Part shown: positions 1 through 4,952 of the stretch, in pieces
Layout of the letters: each line of letters starts with the position of its first letter
Position numbering within the stretch: position 1 is the stretch's first letter
Source: Ferroglobus sp.
GTDB lineage: Archaea > Halobacteriota > Archaeoglobi > Archaeoglobales > Archaeoglobaceae
Assembly: GCA_015520115.1 (NCBI GenBank)
Contig: WAQS01000140.1
Coordinates: forward strand, 1-5,378
Reading direction: 5' to 3'
DNA: 5,378 bases
Position numbers and translations under genes: made by a program
Notes under the pieces: model-generated
Databases searched by the model: none
Told to the model about the DNA's origin: nothing
What the model saw: the letters and a program-made list of their open reading frames with translations, nothing else

Positions 1-1151
1 ACGATCGAAGAGGACAGCGCTTTACTTAAAGCAAATATGGATTTTGCGAGGGGTAACGATCTCAGAAAGTCGATTTCCTTACCCTCGACCTTGAGAATAA
101 CATCTGAGCTTATTATGGAAAATAAAGAAATTAAAAAGATCTGGCTGGTCAACAGTTCTCTTGGGAATTCTCTGTTTTCCAGAACGAAGAATAGCTGCGG
201 AAGAACCAAATACATCGGAACGAACAATCCAGCTATCGACGCTGCCCTCCTGAAAACGAGGCGGAAGTCTTTAAGGATTAGCGTGAGCAAAACTCCGCCA
301 AATGCGGAGGTGAACTTTCCAACTCTACTTTTTTCGAAAACTACTTTCGGTTGCGTCAGAGAACTCCAAACTCTTTTAGAAACGAAGAAGTAAGCTGGTA
401 TGAAAGCTGCGGCGTAAAAAATCAGGAGGACTAAGCTCTTTTCCGGATCGACGATCGAGGACGATGAAATCGGATAGGCTATGGAAAATTTGAAGATAAA
501 CGAGATCTCTTCTGCATTTTCGAGGACTTTCGTTTGTAGGTAGTGAATAAAGTAGAAGATTCCGATAAATGCAAGAACGCCAATTACTCTCGCCGTACTT
601 TTCAGAAAGCCAAATCTCGTTTTTCTGAAAGCAACTTTCGTTCCGAAAATCTGAAAGATTCCGAGTCCTATTGTTTGTCCTATCAAAACTCCCATGAAAA
701 CCCACAGAAGGAGAAGAAACGATTCAAGGGGGCTGATAAAGCTCAGAAGAATAACACTCGGTAACGAGAGGAATAAAACTCCTACCGAGTCAAGGAGTAG
801 GAGGGAAGGAAGGTAAAAATATTCGAGTTTGAGGGGCAGTTGTTTTAACGGCTCGAAAATGCCAACGGAGAACAGCAAGGACGTGTGAAAAGTGGAAATG
901 TAAATCGAAAAGATGAAAGCGAAGGTTGAAAGCGTAACGGCTAAAGACATCAGAGCGACTTCCTTTCCGGTTAGCACAGCGGGAGCCATGAAGCTGCCGA
1001 AAATTAGCAGCGGGGAAGCGTTTATTATCACCCCTTTTTTCAAACCGAACTTTTTAATTCTGTTATTGATTTTCTCCTCGTCCATCATCGGATTTCTTCT
1101 AAGCATCTGATAATTCAGCTCCCTGTAGAGAACTCGAATGGTTTCCAGCAT
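1..1151 (-). CDS. ABC-2-like exporter permease, partial (C-terminus beyond left edge)
   Basis: The frame is open from ATG at 1151 to base 1 without a stop: 383 complete codons plus two bases. The product is very hydrophobic. I see likely membrane helices near residues 41-61, 66-88, 112-137, 143-169, 187-205, 238-257, 304-324 and 335-352, after a short basic cytoplasmic N-terminus. The segment EGKEIDFLRSLPLAKSIF (356-373) resembles the 'EGK..-LRSLP' motif of ABC-2-type exporter permeases. The gene starts 4 bp after the stop of the ATPase gene, and its SD (GTGAT) overlaps that stop, so the two are surely co-transcribed and probably translationally coupled. Together they should form a membrane exporter; the substrate cannot be told. 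The permease identity rests on topology, the motif and the neighbour. The true length is unknown because the gene is cut. Confidence 0.85.
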   Translation of the reverse strand, partial: MLETIRVLYRELNYQMLRRNPMMDEEKINNRIKKFGLKKGVIINASPLLIFGSFMAPAVLTGKEVALMSLAVTLSTFAFIFSIYISTFHTSLLFSVGIFEPLKQLPLKLEYFYLPSLLLLDSVGVLFLSLPSVILLSFISPLESFLLLLWVFMGVLIGQTIGLGIFQIFGTKVAFRKTRFGFLKSTARVIGVLAFIGIFYFIHYLQTKVLENAEEISFIFKFSIAYPISSSSIVDPEKSLVLLIFYAAAFIPAYFFVSKRVWSSLTQPKVVFEKSRVGKFTSAFGGVLLTLILKDFRLVFRRAASIAGLFVPMYLVLPQLFFVLENREFPRELLTSQIFLISLFSIISSDVILKVEGKEIDFLRSLPLAKSIFALSKALSSSI

Positions 1152-1154
1152 GGT

Positions 1155-1160
1155 ATCACT
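1155..1160 (-). promoter_or_regulatory. Shine-Dalgarno of permease gene, overlapping ATPase stop codon
   Basis: Read on the minus strand, AGTGAT lies 3 nt before the permease ATG and matches part of the archaeal SD GGAGGTGATC. It contains the TGA stop of the upstream ATPase gene (1158-1156). This supports the ATG at 1151 as the start and suggests that terminating ribosomes re-initiate on the permease. Confidence 0.55.
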
Positions 1161-1908
1161 TCAGAGCCTTAACTATTTCAAGAACTTCTTCTCTGCTTTC
1201 GGTTATTTTTAGAAACACGTCCTCCAAACTCTTTTCTTCGAGTCTCTTCTTCAGCTCTTCCACTGTTCCTTCCGCTACTATCTTTCCCCTATGAATTACT
1301 CCGATTCTGTCGCAGATTATCTCTGCAAGTTGAAGAACGTGAGTCGAAAAAACGATAGATTTTCCCTTCCTTTTGTACTCCAGCAGCAACTCTCTGAATA
1401 TTCTTGCTGACTTTACGTCGAGTCCGTTCATAGCCTCGTCAAGAACGAGAACTTTGGGATCGTGTAGGAGAGCGGCGATAATTGATACTTTCTGCTTCGT
1501 TCCGAAGCTGAGAGTTCCTATGAACTGATCCAGATACTCTTCTATTCCGAAAGCTTTCACAAAGGCGTTAACTCTCTCTTCGAGCAATCCTCGCGGAATT
1601 TTTCTAACTTTTCCTATAAAATCGAAGAGTTCAGCTGGAGTGAGAGACTCGTAAAGGGTCGGAGATTCAGGGACAAAACCAACGATTTCCTTCACCTTCA
1701 ATTGATTTTCTGATGCGTTGACCCCTTCGATGATCACATTCCCCTCGTCGGGTTTGAGAATTCCGGAAAGAATCTTCATGGTCGTGCTCTTCCCACTTCC
1801 GTTCGGTCCGAGCAAGCCGTAGATCTCTCCATCTTTAACTGTAAAGCTCAAACCGTCGAGAATTGGATTACCATCGTAGCGTTTACGAAGATTTTCCACT
1901 GTTATCAT
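1156..1908 (-). CDS. ABC transporter ATP-binding protein
   Basis: This 250-residue protein is a complete, single nucleotide-binding domain of normal length. Walker A is GPNGSGKST (34-42), Walker B is VLVLDEAMNGLD (153-164) with catalytic Glu158, and the H-loop is STH with His190. Two motifs depart from the consensus. The Q-loop region reads GFVPESPTLYE, so a Glu (81) stands where Gln is usual, and the signature is LSFGTKQK (133-140) rather than LSGGQ. Both variants are familiar in ABC-2 exporter ATPases. The C-terminal SLEDVFLKIT is also typical of that group. It should power the permease encoded just downstream. The ATG at 1908 is chosen because GGGGTGA ends 4 nt before it; the ATG at 1912 is out of frame. 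Substrate unknown. Confidence 0.95.
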   Translation of the reverse strand: MITVENLRKRYDGNPILDGLSFTVKDGEIYGLLGPNGSGKSTTMKILSGILKPDEGNVIIEGVNASENQLKVKEIVGFVPESPTLYESLTPAELFDFIGKVRKIPRGLLEERVNAFVKAFGIEEYLDQFIGTLSFGTKQKVSIIAALLHDPKVLVLDEAMNGLDVKSARIFRELLLEYKRKGKSIVFSTHVLQLAEIICDRIGVIHRGKIVAEGTVEELKKRLEEKSLEDVFLKITESREEVLEIVKALK

Positions 1909-1912
1909 CCAT

Positions 1913-1919
1913 TCACCCC
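1913..1919 (-). promoter_or_regulatory. Shine-Dalgarno of ABC ATPase gene
   Basis: GGGGTGA on the minus strand lies 4 nt before the ATG at 1908 and matches the archaeal anti-SD at six of seven bases. It decides between the ATG at 1908 and the out-of-frame ATG at 1912. Confidence 0.7.
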
Positions 1920-1946
1920 ACGAATTCGACTTTAAATCTTCATCAA

Positions 1947-1956
1947 GATTTTTAAG
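1947..1956 (-). promoter_or_regulatory. Candidate TATA element for the ABC exporter operon
   Basis: CTTAAAAATC on the minus strand is the best TATA-like box upstream of the ATPase. A transcript starting about 25 bp downstream (near 1926) would carry a leader of about 18 nt including the SD. The region has several other A/T tracts, so the assignment is tentative. Confidence 0.4.
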
Positions 1957-1988
1957 CTTTACCGAGATTCGTAAATTTTACTTTACCG
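1957..1988. repeat. 8-bp direct repeat CTTTACCG, two copies 24 bp apart
   Basis: CTTTACCG occurs at 1957-1964 and again at 1981-1988, inside the intergenic region between the exporter operon and the divergent unknown operon. Between them lies GTAAATTTTAC (1971-1981), a perfect short palindrome around a central T. Two copies at a fixed spacing in a divergent promoter region could be operator half-sites, but 8 bp is short and chance is possible. Confidence 0.35.
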
Positions 1989-2008
1989 GAATATTATTCA
2001 ATCTACTG

Positions 2009-2071
2009 ATGAGCTTCGAAGCGGTGGAGGTTCAATCTTTTAGCTCAACTAACGAAAAATTGCGGAGGTGA
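2009..2071 (+). CDS. Possible 20-residue leader ORF whose stop lies in the next gene's SD
   Basis: ATG at 2009 opens a 20-codon frame (begins MSFEAVEVQ, ends NEKLRR) that stops with TGA at 2069-2071. That TGA is the last three bases of the GGAGGTGA SD serving the GTG at 2076. The ATG has no SD of its own, but the A/T element at 1971-1981 lies about 32 bp upstream, which would allow a short-leader or leaderless transcript. No family is recognised. It may be a translated leader peptide coupling to the next gene, or merely a chance frame. Confidence 0.2.
   Translation: MSFEAVEVQSFSSTNEKLRR
2064..2071 (+). promoter_or_regulatory. Perfect Shine-Dalgarno for the 2076 gene
   Basis: GGAGGTGA is a full eight-base match to the archaeal 16S rRNA anti-SD. 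It is followed by a 4-nt spacer and the GTG at 2076, so it fixes that non-ATG start. Confidence 0.8.
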
Positions 2072-2075
2072 AAGG

Positions 2076-2669
2076 GTGGCAGAACTCATAGTATTCAAGA
2101 GCGGACTTAGACGAGGTCCTTTGGTAGTTTGCTTGACTTTGGGAGTTAGTAGTCTGCTAATCTTGTTAGCGATACTAAAAGGGAGCTTAGCCATAAATAG
2201 GAATCTGGACTTAATGAAGCTTTCAATTCTTTCTCTTCTGGTCGTTGGAGGATTCGGGGGGTTCATGTTAATTTGGTACCACGACTCAAAGATCTCCAGA
2301 GTCTTAGAACGTTTGTCCAGCCTTCTCAGAGTGGAAGGGGATAAACTCGTAATGGAAAGACCGATATTGGCAAGAAGAGGTATAATAACCATTAGAGCCG
2401 ATGAAAGCGGCGAGCACGGTAGAAAGTTTCAACTGTTTTTCGGGAATGTCGATAAGGAGGCTGAGTACATCCAAGAGCTTGAGCCTACAGCGGATGTGAG
2501 TAGCGTAGATATAGTGGCGAATGTGTCCGGAATAAAGATAAGCGCGCCCAAGTGGGTAAAAATCCCCGGATATGAAATAGTAGAGCCTGAGCTAACGGTC
2601 AAAGGTATTCAGATAGTGCTCGGTGTTATACCGCCCTTAAACCACGAAGTTACTCTTTTTAGAACTTGA
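2076..2669 (+). CDS. Hypothetical membrane-anchored protein, two N-terminal TM helices
   Basis: I do not recognise this 197-residue protein. Two hydrophobic segments, about 16-34 and 49-67, are joined by a short loop (KGSLAINRNLDLMK). An RR-containing N-terminus and a basic segment (KISRVLERLSSLLR, 72-85) flank them, consistent with a helical hairpin whose N- and C-termini are both cytoplasmic. From about residue 86 the chain is soluble and rich in alternating Val/Ile, suggesting beta-structure (e.g. VDIVANVSGIKISAPKW). There are no catalytic Cys/His clusters or nucleotide-binding motifs. The GTG start is fixed by a perfect SD. The next gene begins 18 bp after the stop and in the same frame, so the two probably form an operon. 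The divergent neighbour is the ABC exporter, but no functional link is visible. Confidence 0.7.
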   Translation: MAELIVFKSGLRRGPLVVCLTLGVSSLLILLAILKGSLAINRNLDLMKLSILSLLVVGGFGGFMLIWYHDSKISRVLERLSSLLRVEGDKLVMERPILARRGIITIRADESGEHGRKFQLFFGNVDKEAEYIQELEPTADVSSVDIVANVSGIKISAPKWVKIPGYEIVEPELTVKGIQIVLGVIPPLNHEVTLFRT

Positions 2670-2687
2670 AGTATCTAAGAAAGAAGA

Positions 2688-3083
2688 ATGGGAGTTGCTG
2701 AGTTGAAAGTAATCGATGGAAGGATTGAAGGTACGCTAACCTACAGTAGATCTGCGAGCGGTAAATCGAAGGAGCTCAGGTTAGAGCTTGTATTCGATCA
2801 CGGCATGACAAGGTATGGAGCTATGCTGGCCAGAATGAAAATGCCAGGCGAAGTACGGTTTTCGTGGAAACCAGCGTTGGATAACGTGATATACATCCTT
2901 GCATCCAGTTTGAGTCCAATTTCCCCGAGACGGGTGATGGAGAAAGCCGGTATAAAAGGACCAGTTATAATGGGTGATGCATGGTCGAAGATAAGATCGG
3001 CTAAGCTGAGGCTGGTACTCGACATACCCTTTGCGTCAGATGTAATAGACGAGACGGAGATAGCGATAAAGCCCTCATCTTAG
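2688..3083 (+). CDS. Hypothetical soluble protein, second gene of the 2076 operon
   Basis: I do not recognise this 131-residue protein. It has no signal peptide or membrane helix. The pattern is of short beta-strands (AELKVIDGRIEGTLTYS near the start, SAKLRLVLDIPF and TEIAIKP near the end) around one hydrophobic stretch (VIYILASSLSPI, about 66-77). There is no cysteine and no clear active-site motif. The ATG at 2688 lacks a good SD. An in-frame TTG at 2703, preceded at 5 nt by GGAGTTG, is a real alternative that would shorten the protein by five residues. The gene follows the membrane-anchored gene by 18 bp in the same reading frame, with two in-frame stops (TGA 2667, TAA 2673) between, so the pair may act together or derive from one longer gene. 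Confidence 0.6.
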   Translation: MGVAELKVIDGRIEGTLTYSRSASGKSKELRLELVFDHGMTRYGAMLARMKMPGEVRFSWKPALDNVIYILASSLSPISPRRVMEKAGIKGPVIMGDAWSKIRSAKLRLVLDIPFASDVIDETEIAIKPSS

Positions 3084-3086
3084 AAA

Positions 3087-3103
3087 AATTTTTAGGTTAT
3101 AAA
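3087..3103 (+). promoter_or_regulatory. TATA-like element for the 3118 gene, overlapping T-run after the 3083 stop
   Basis: The A/T segment AATTTTTAGGTTATAAA sits directly after the previous stop. Its left part (3087-3094) is centred about 27 bp before the GTG at 3118, the spacing expected for a leaderless archaeal gene. The TTATAAA part is closer to a canonical box but would start transcription inside the gene. The five-T run (3089-3093) may also end the upstream transcript. Confidence 0.45.
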
Positions 3104-3117
3104 GAAACCCCGTATTT

Positions 3118-3666
3118 GTGAAACTCTCGCTAAGGTGCGACGCTGAAACCGCTTTGAGGACGATCGAGGAGTTTTTCAGAACGAGAGAATTAAAATTCGA
3201 AAAGAGGGTTTACTACACAAGAATCGGTTTGAGAAAGGTGGAGTACGAGTTGGAAGGTGGAAAGGTGGTCGTTGTAGTTTACTTAAATGGAGTCGACGTA
3301 AAAATCCCGAGAAATCTTAAAGATTTGGGGCAAATTCTCAGCGTTTACGAGGTGAGAGGAGAAGAAGAAATAAAGAAAAAAGACCATCATGACTTAAAAC
3401 TCGATCTTCAGATATACGAAGGGAAGCTGAAAGTTGCGAAGCGGGGAATTGTAATTAGGTCGATAATTCTGCTGTTTATAGTATTCCTCGCAAATCCTCA
3501 CCTCAACGCCGGAATGATTGTCCTTCTCCTTTTTCTAATGCTCGCGTTTCCGGAGGCAAGATCTCGCTTCAGTCTTGCCGAACCGACGGAATGGGCTATT
3601 CCGCTTTTACTCCCCTACTACGCTAAAAAGATCAGAGAAGTCAAAGAAAGACTTAGCTCAAGGTAG
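3118..3666 (+). CDS. Hypothetical protein with C-terminal membrane hairpin
   Basis: I do not recognise this 182-residue protein. Residues 1-105 look soluble and mixed alpha/beta, with strands such as GKVVVVVYLNGVDVKI (48-63) and a charged linker (GEEEIKKKDHHD). Two hydrophobic segments follow, about 111-125 and 131-145, joined by NPHLN, forming a hairpin. A second, weaker hydrophobic patch (EWAIPLLLPYYAKK) and a basic tail end the protein. The start is GTG: an in-frame TAA at 3100-3102 blocks extension, there is no SD, and an A/T box lies about 27 bp upstream, so the gene is probably leaderless. Its 3' end overlaps the convergent regulator gene by 9 bp. No function can be assigned. Confidence 0.7.
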   Translation: MKLSLRCDAETALRTIEEFFRTRELKFEKRVYYTRIGLRKVEYELEGGKVVVVVYLNGVDVKIPRNLKDLGQILSVYEVRGEEEIKKKDHHDLKLDLQIYEGKLKVAKRGIVIRSIILLFIVFLANPHLNAGMIVLLLFLMLAFPEARSRFSLAEPTEWAIPLLLPYYAKKIREVKERLSSR

Positions 3667-4299
3667 CTTCCTTATTCTGAACTCGCAAACGTCATAGCCG
3701 GTTCCCCAGCATTTAACTTCCTCGACTTCATAAACCTCTCCGCTTTTCTTCCTAAGAACTCCTTCGATTATCCCTTCGTCGATCTTGCAGTAGGGCTTTC
3801 CGGTGGCGGGAAGATGAGCGCAGTTGTAACAATCCTCCACAACGAATTTTTCTTTGCTTACCTCCGCAACTTTCCCGAGCTTTAGCTTCTCCCAGAGGTC
3901 AGCTAAGGACTCCAAGCCGTCGTCAACTCTTTCGGCGATGGCGAAATATCCCACGTCGAATCCCACTTTTTTAAGAAGCAAGGAGTTATTCAAGCTCACA
4001 ACGTTTAAAAGCCTGAGAAGCGTTCTAAGGAGTTCTCCTCTGCTTAACTCGAAGTCTTCGAGAATCAGCTTTTCGTGAGGGAGGATGAACTCAGGATTGT
4101 GAAGCCTTGATACGTAATACTTCTTTATGAAATTCCTCTCCAACTTCGTCGAAACTACTTTAACAAATCCGAGCCTTTCAAGGTGCTTTAAGTGATGAGA
4201 GACGGTGGCTTTGCTTAATTTCAACTCCTTAGAGAGCTGAGTTACCGTTTTAGGTTTCTTCAACGCTTCAAGGATTTTCACCTTGCTTTCGTCGATCAC
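3658..4299 (-). CDS. ArsR-type winged-helix regulator with V4R sensor domain (MsvR-like)
   Basis: This 213-residue protein has an ArsR-type winged helix at about 3-65; the recognition helix is in LSKATVSHHLKHLERLGFV (28-46). A helical linker leads to a V4R (4-vinyl reductase-like) domain at about 105-210. The V4R part carries the cysteine pattern C157-x2-C160, C171, C197 and C205, with the family-like context LPATGKPYC and CWGTGYDVCEF. Such ArsR-V4R proteins include MsvR, a redox-responsive regulator described in methanogens that sits beside and controls oxidative-stress genes. Here the divergent neighbour is a rubrerythrin, so an oxidant-sensing role is a reasonable inference. The start is GTG: an in-frame TAA two codons upstream forbids extension, the ATG at 4301 runs straight into TGA, and a TATA lies about 26 bp away, so the mRNA is probably leaderless. 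Autoregulation is likely. Confidence 0.9.
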   Translation of the reverse strand: MIDESKVKILEALKKPKTVTQLSKELKLSKATVSHHLKHLERLGFVKVVSTKLERNFIKKYYVSRLHNPEFILPHEKLILEDFELSRGELLRTLLRLLNVVSLNNSLLLKKVGFDVGYFAIAERVDDGLESLADLWEKLKLGKVAEVSKEKFVVEDCYNCAHLPATGKPYCKIDEGIIEGVLRKKSGEVYEVEEVKCWGTGYDVCEFRIRKLP

Positions 4300-4314
4300 A
4301 TATTAGCTTCTCGT

Positions 4315-4322
4315 TCGTACGA
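4315..4322. promoter_or_regulatory. 8-bp palindrome TCGTACGA between regulator TATA and start
   Basis: TCGTACGA is a perfect palindrome lying between the TATA and the inferred transcription start of the regulator gene, where a bound protein would block transcription. It overlaps TTCGTA (4314-4319), which matches one half of the TTCGTA-N4-TACGAA box I recall for MsvR; the second half-site is not present at the right spacing. Confidence 0.3.
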
Positions 4323-4330
4323 TATAAATC
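4321..4330 (-). promoter_or_regulatory. TATA element of the regulator gene
   Basis: On the minus strand the box reads GATTTATATC, centred about 26 bp before the GTG at 4299. With no SD present this predicts a leaderless transcript beginning at or next to the start codon. Confidence 0.7.
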
Positions 4331-4367
4331 TATCGGTTCGACATTAATCTAACCGTAAGATTTATAT
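4322..4367. repeat. 46-bp imperfect dyad spanning both divergent promoters, candidate operator
   Basis: The sequence is symmetric about 4344.5. The outer arms ATATAAATCT (4322-4331) and AGATTTATAT (4358-4367) are exact inverse complements and contain the two TATA boxes. The inner arms CGGTT (4334-4338) and AACCG (4351-4355) are also exact, with 12 nt between them. Only two mismatched positions separate inner from outer arms. The outer symmetry is partly explained by two TATA boxes facing apart; the CGGTT/AACCG pair is not, and is a natural site for a dimeric winged-helix protein controlling both genes. Confidence 0.6.
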
Positions 4368-4368
4368 G
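4359..4368 (+). promoter_or_regulatory. TATA element of the rubrerythrin gene
   Basis: GATTTATATG is centred about 27 bp before the ATG at 4391. There is no SD in between, so transcription should start at or beside the ATG. It is the mirror image of the regulator's TATA. Confidence 0.7.
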
Positions 4369-4390
4369 AAACAAGAGTGGAAAAGAAAGC

Positions 4391-4816
4391 ATGGTGGAGT
4401 ACGGAGATAATAAGAACAAGATTGGTGTGACGAAGGGAACGGAGCTTGAAGAGGCTGTAAACAACGAGTTCAGAGGAGAAACGATGGAAGTCGGCTTGTA
4501 TTTAGCAATAGCCAGACAAGCTGAGAGGGAGGGTTATCCGGAAATTGCGGCGATTCTAAAGAGCATAGCTATGGACGAAGCCTATCATGCAGCAAGGTTT
4601 GCTGAGTTGAACGGAATGATAAAGGATTCGCTGAAGGAAAGCCTTGAGTACATGCTTGAAGGGGAAATGAAGGCGAACAAGTGGAAGAGGGAAGTGGCTG
4701 TCAAAGCGAAGGAGCTTGGAATAGATGAAGCTCATGACATATGGGATGAAGCTTCAAGAGATGAATACAGGCATGCCGAAGCTCTTAAAGGTCTGTTGAA
4801 AAGGTACTTTTCGTAG
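4391..4816 (+). CDS. Rubrerythrin-type diiron protein (single erythrin domain)
   Basis: This 141-residue protein is a four-helix ferritin-like diiron protein without the C-terminal rubredoxin domain of classical rubrerythrin. Expected iron ligands are visible: Glu30 in FRGETMEVGLY, Glu63 and His66 in DEAYH, Glu92 in GEMKANKW, and Glu125 and His128 in DEYRH. The position three residues after Glu92, a Glu (E97) in classical rubrerythrin, is Ala95; I recall the same GExxANK pattern in a subgroup of single-domain rubrerythrins. The family reduces hydrogen peroxide using electrons from rubredoxin or similar donors in the cytoplasm of anaerobes. The electron donor is not encoded here. The gene is divergent from the ArsR-V4R regulator and shares a symmetric promoter region with it. 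The ATG at 4391 fits a leaderless start 27 bp from the TATA. Confidence 0.93.
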   Translation: MVEYGDNKNKIGVTKGTELEEAVNNEFRGETMEVGLYLAIARQAEREGYPEIAAILKSIAMDEAYHAARFAELNGMIKDSLKESLEYMLEGEMKANKWKREVAVKAKELGIDEAHDIWDEASRDEYRHAEALKGLLKRYFS

Positions 4817-4835
4817 TTCGCTTTTCTAAACACCA

Positions 4836-4841
4836 TTTTTT
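4836..4841 (+). terminator. T-run terminator after rubrerythrin
   Basis: Six consecutive T residues 20 bp after the stop, preceded by a shorter T-run (4822-4825), fit the oligo-T terminators of archaeal RNA polymerase. No hairpin is needed or seen. Confidence 0.5.
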
Positions 4842-4860
4842 AATCTCAGACACTCGAAGT

Positions 4861-4870
4861 AAATTTTTAT
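4861..4870 (+). promoter_or_regulatory. TATA element of the box C/D sRNA
   Basis: AAATTTTTAT is centred about 26 bp before 4892, which is 6 nt before the C box. This suggests the sRNA has its own promoter rather than being cut from the rubrerythrin mRNA. Confidence 0.5.
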
Positions 4871-4891
4871 CTTCCGACGAACAATTTCTAC

Positions 4892-4952
4892 ATACCGATG
4901 ATGGCCCCTCCCCTAACTGAAAAGTGATGAATTTGCCGATTACTGAGGTTTG
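4892..4952 (+). ncRNA. Archaeal box C/D guide sRNA
   Basis: All four boxes are present in order: C ATGATGG (4898-4904), a 12-nt guide, D' CTGA (4917-4920), a 3-nt spacer, C' GTGATGA (4924-4930), a second 12-nt guide, and D CTGA (4943-4946). The equal 12-nt guides are typical of archaeal sRNAs that direct 2'-O-methylation with L7Ae, Nop5 and fibrillarin. The kink-turn also works: after a GAT bulge (4897-4899), ACC (4894-4896) pairs with GGT (4947-4949) beside the boxes. The only departure is G for A at the last C-box base. By the N+5 rule the D guide targets the C in UAAUCGGCAAAU and the D' guide the fifth G in UUAGGGGAGGGG. The ends given are estimates; the 3' part overlaps a minus-strand gene. 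Confidence 0.85.

Noticed and set aside
37..393. Plus-strand ORF of 118 codons, and similar ones at 543-764 and 913-1110
   Set aside because: They are antisense to the open permease frame, which is continuous from 1151 to 1 with membrane helices throughout; their products have no recognisable features.
376..705. Minus-strand ORF of 109 codons
   Set aside because: It is another frame of the same strand as the permease; its translation is low-complexity and not protein-like, whereas the permease frame is uninterrupted.
756..803. Overlapping inverted repeats (ACTCGGT/ACCGAGT and CTCCTAC/GTAGGAG)
   Set aside because: They lie inside the permease coding frame, have long loops and mutually exclusive pairings, and no T-run follows; probably chance.
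1082..1091. Second CCGATGATGG (minus strand), same as the C-box region of the sRNA
   Set aside because: It encodes Pro-Met-Met-Asp of the permease and has no D or D' box at a suitable distance downstream.
2045..2392. Minus-strand ORF of 115 codons opposite the 2076 gene
   Set aside because: Shadow frame; the plus gene has a perfect SD and sensible membrane topology.
2798..3025. Minus-strand ORF of 75 codons
   Set aside because: Antisense shadow of the 2688 gene with no promoter or SD of its own.
3854..4078. Plus-strand ORF of 74 codons
   Set aside because: Antisense to the regulator gene, whose two domains are clear across this stretch; Ser/Leu/Phe-rich shadow.
4299..4301. ATG overlapping the GTG start of the regulator
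   Set aside because: It is out of frame and is followed at once by TGA.
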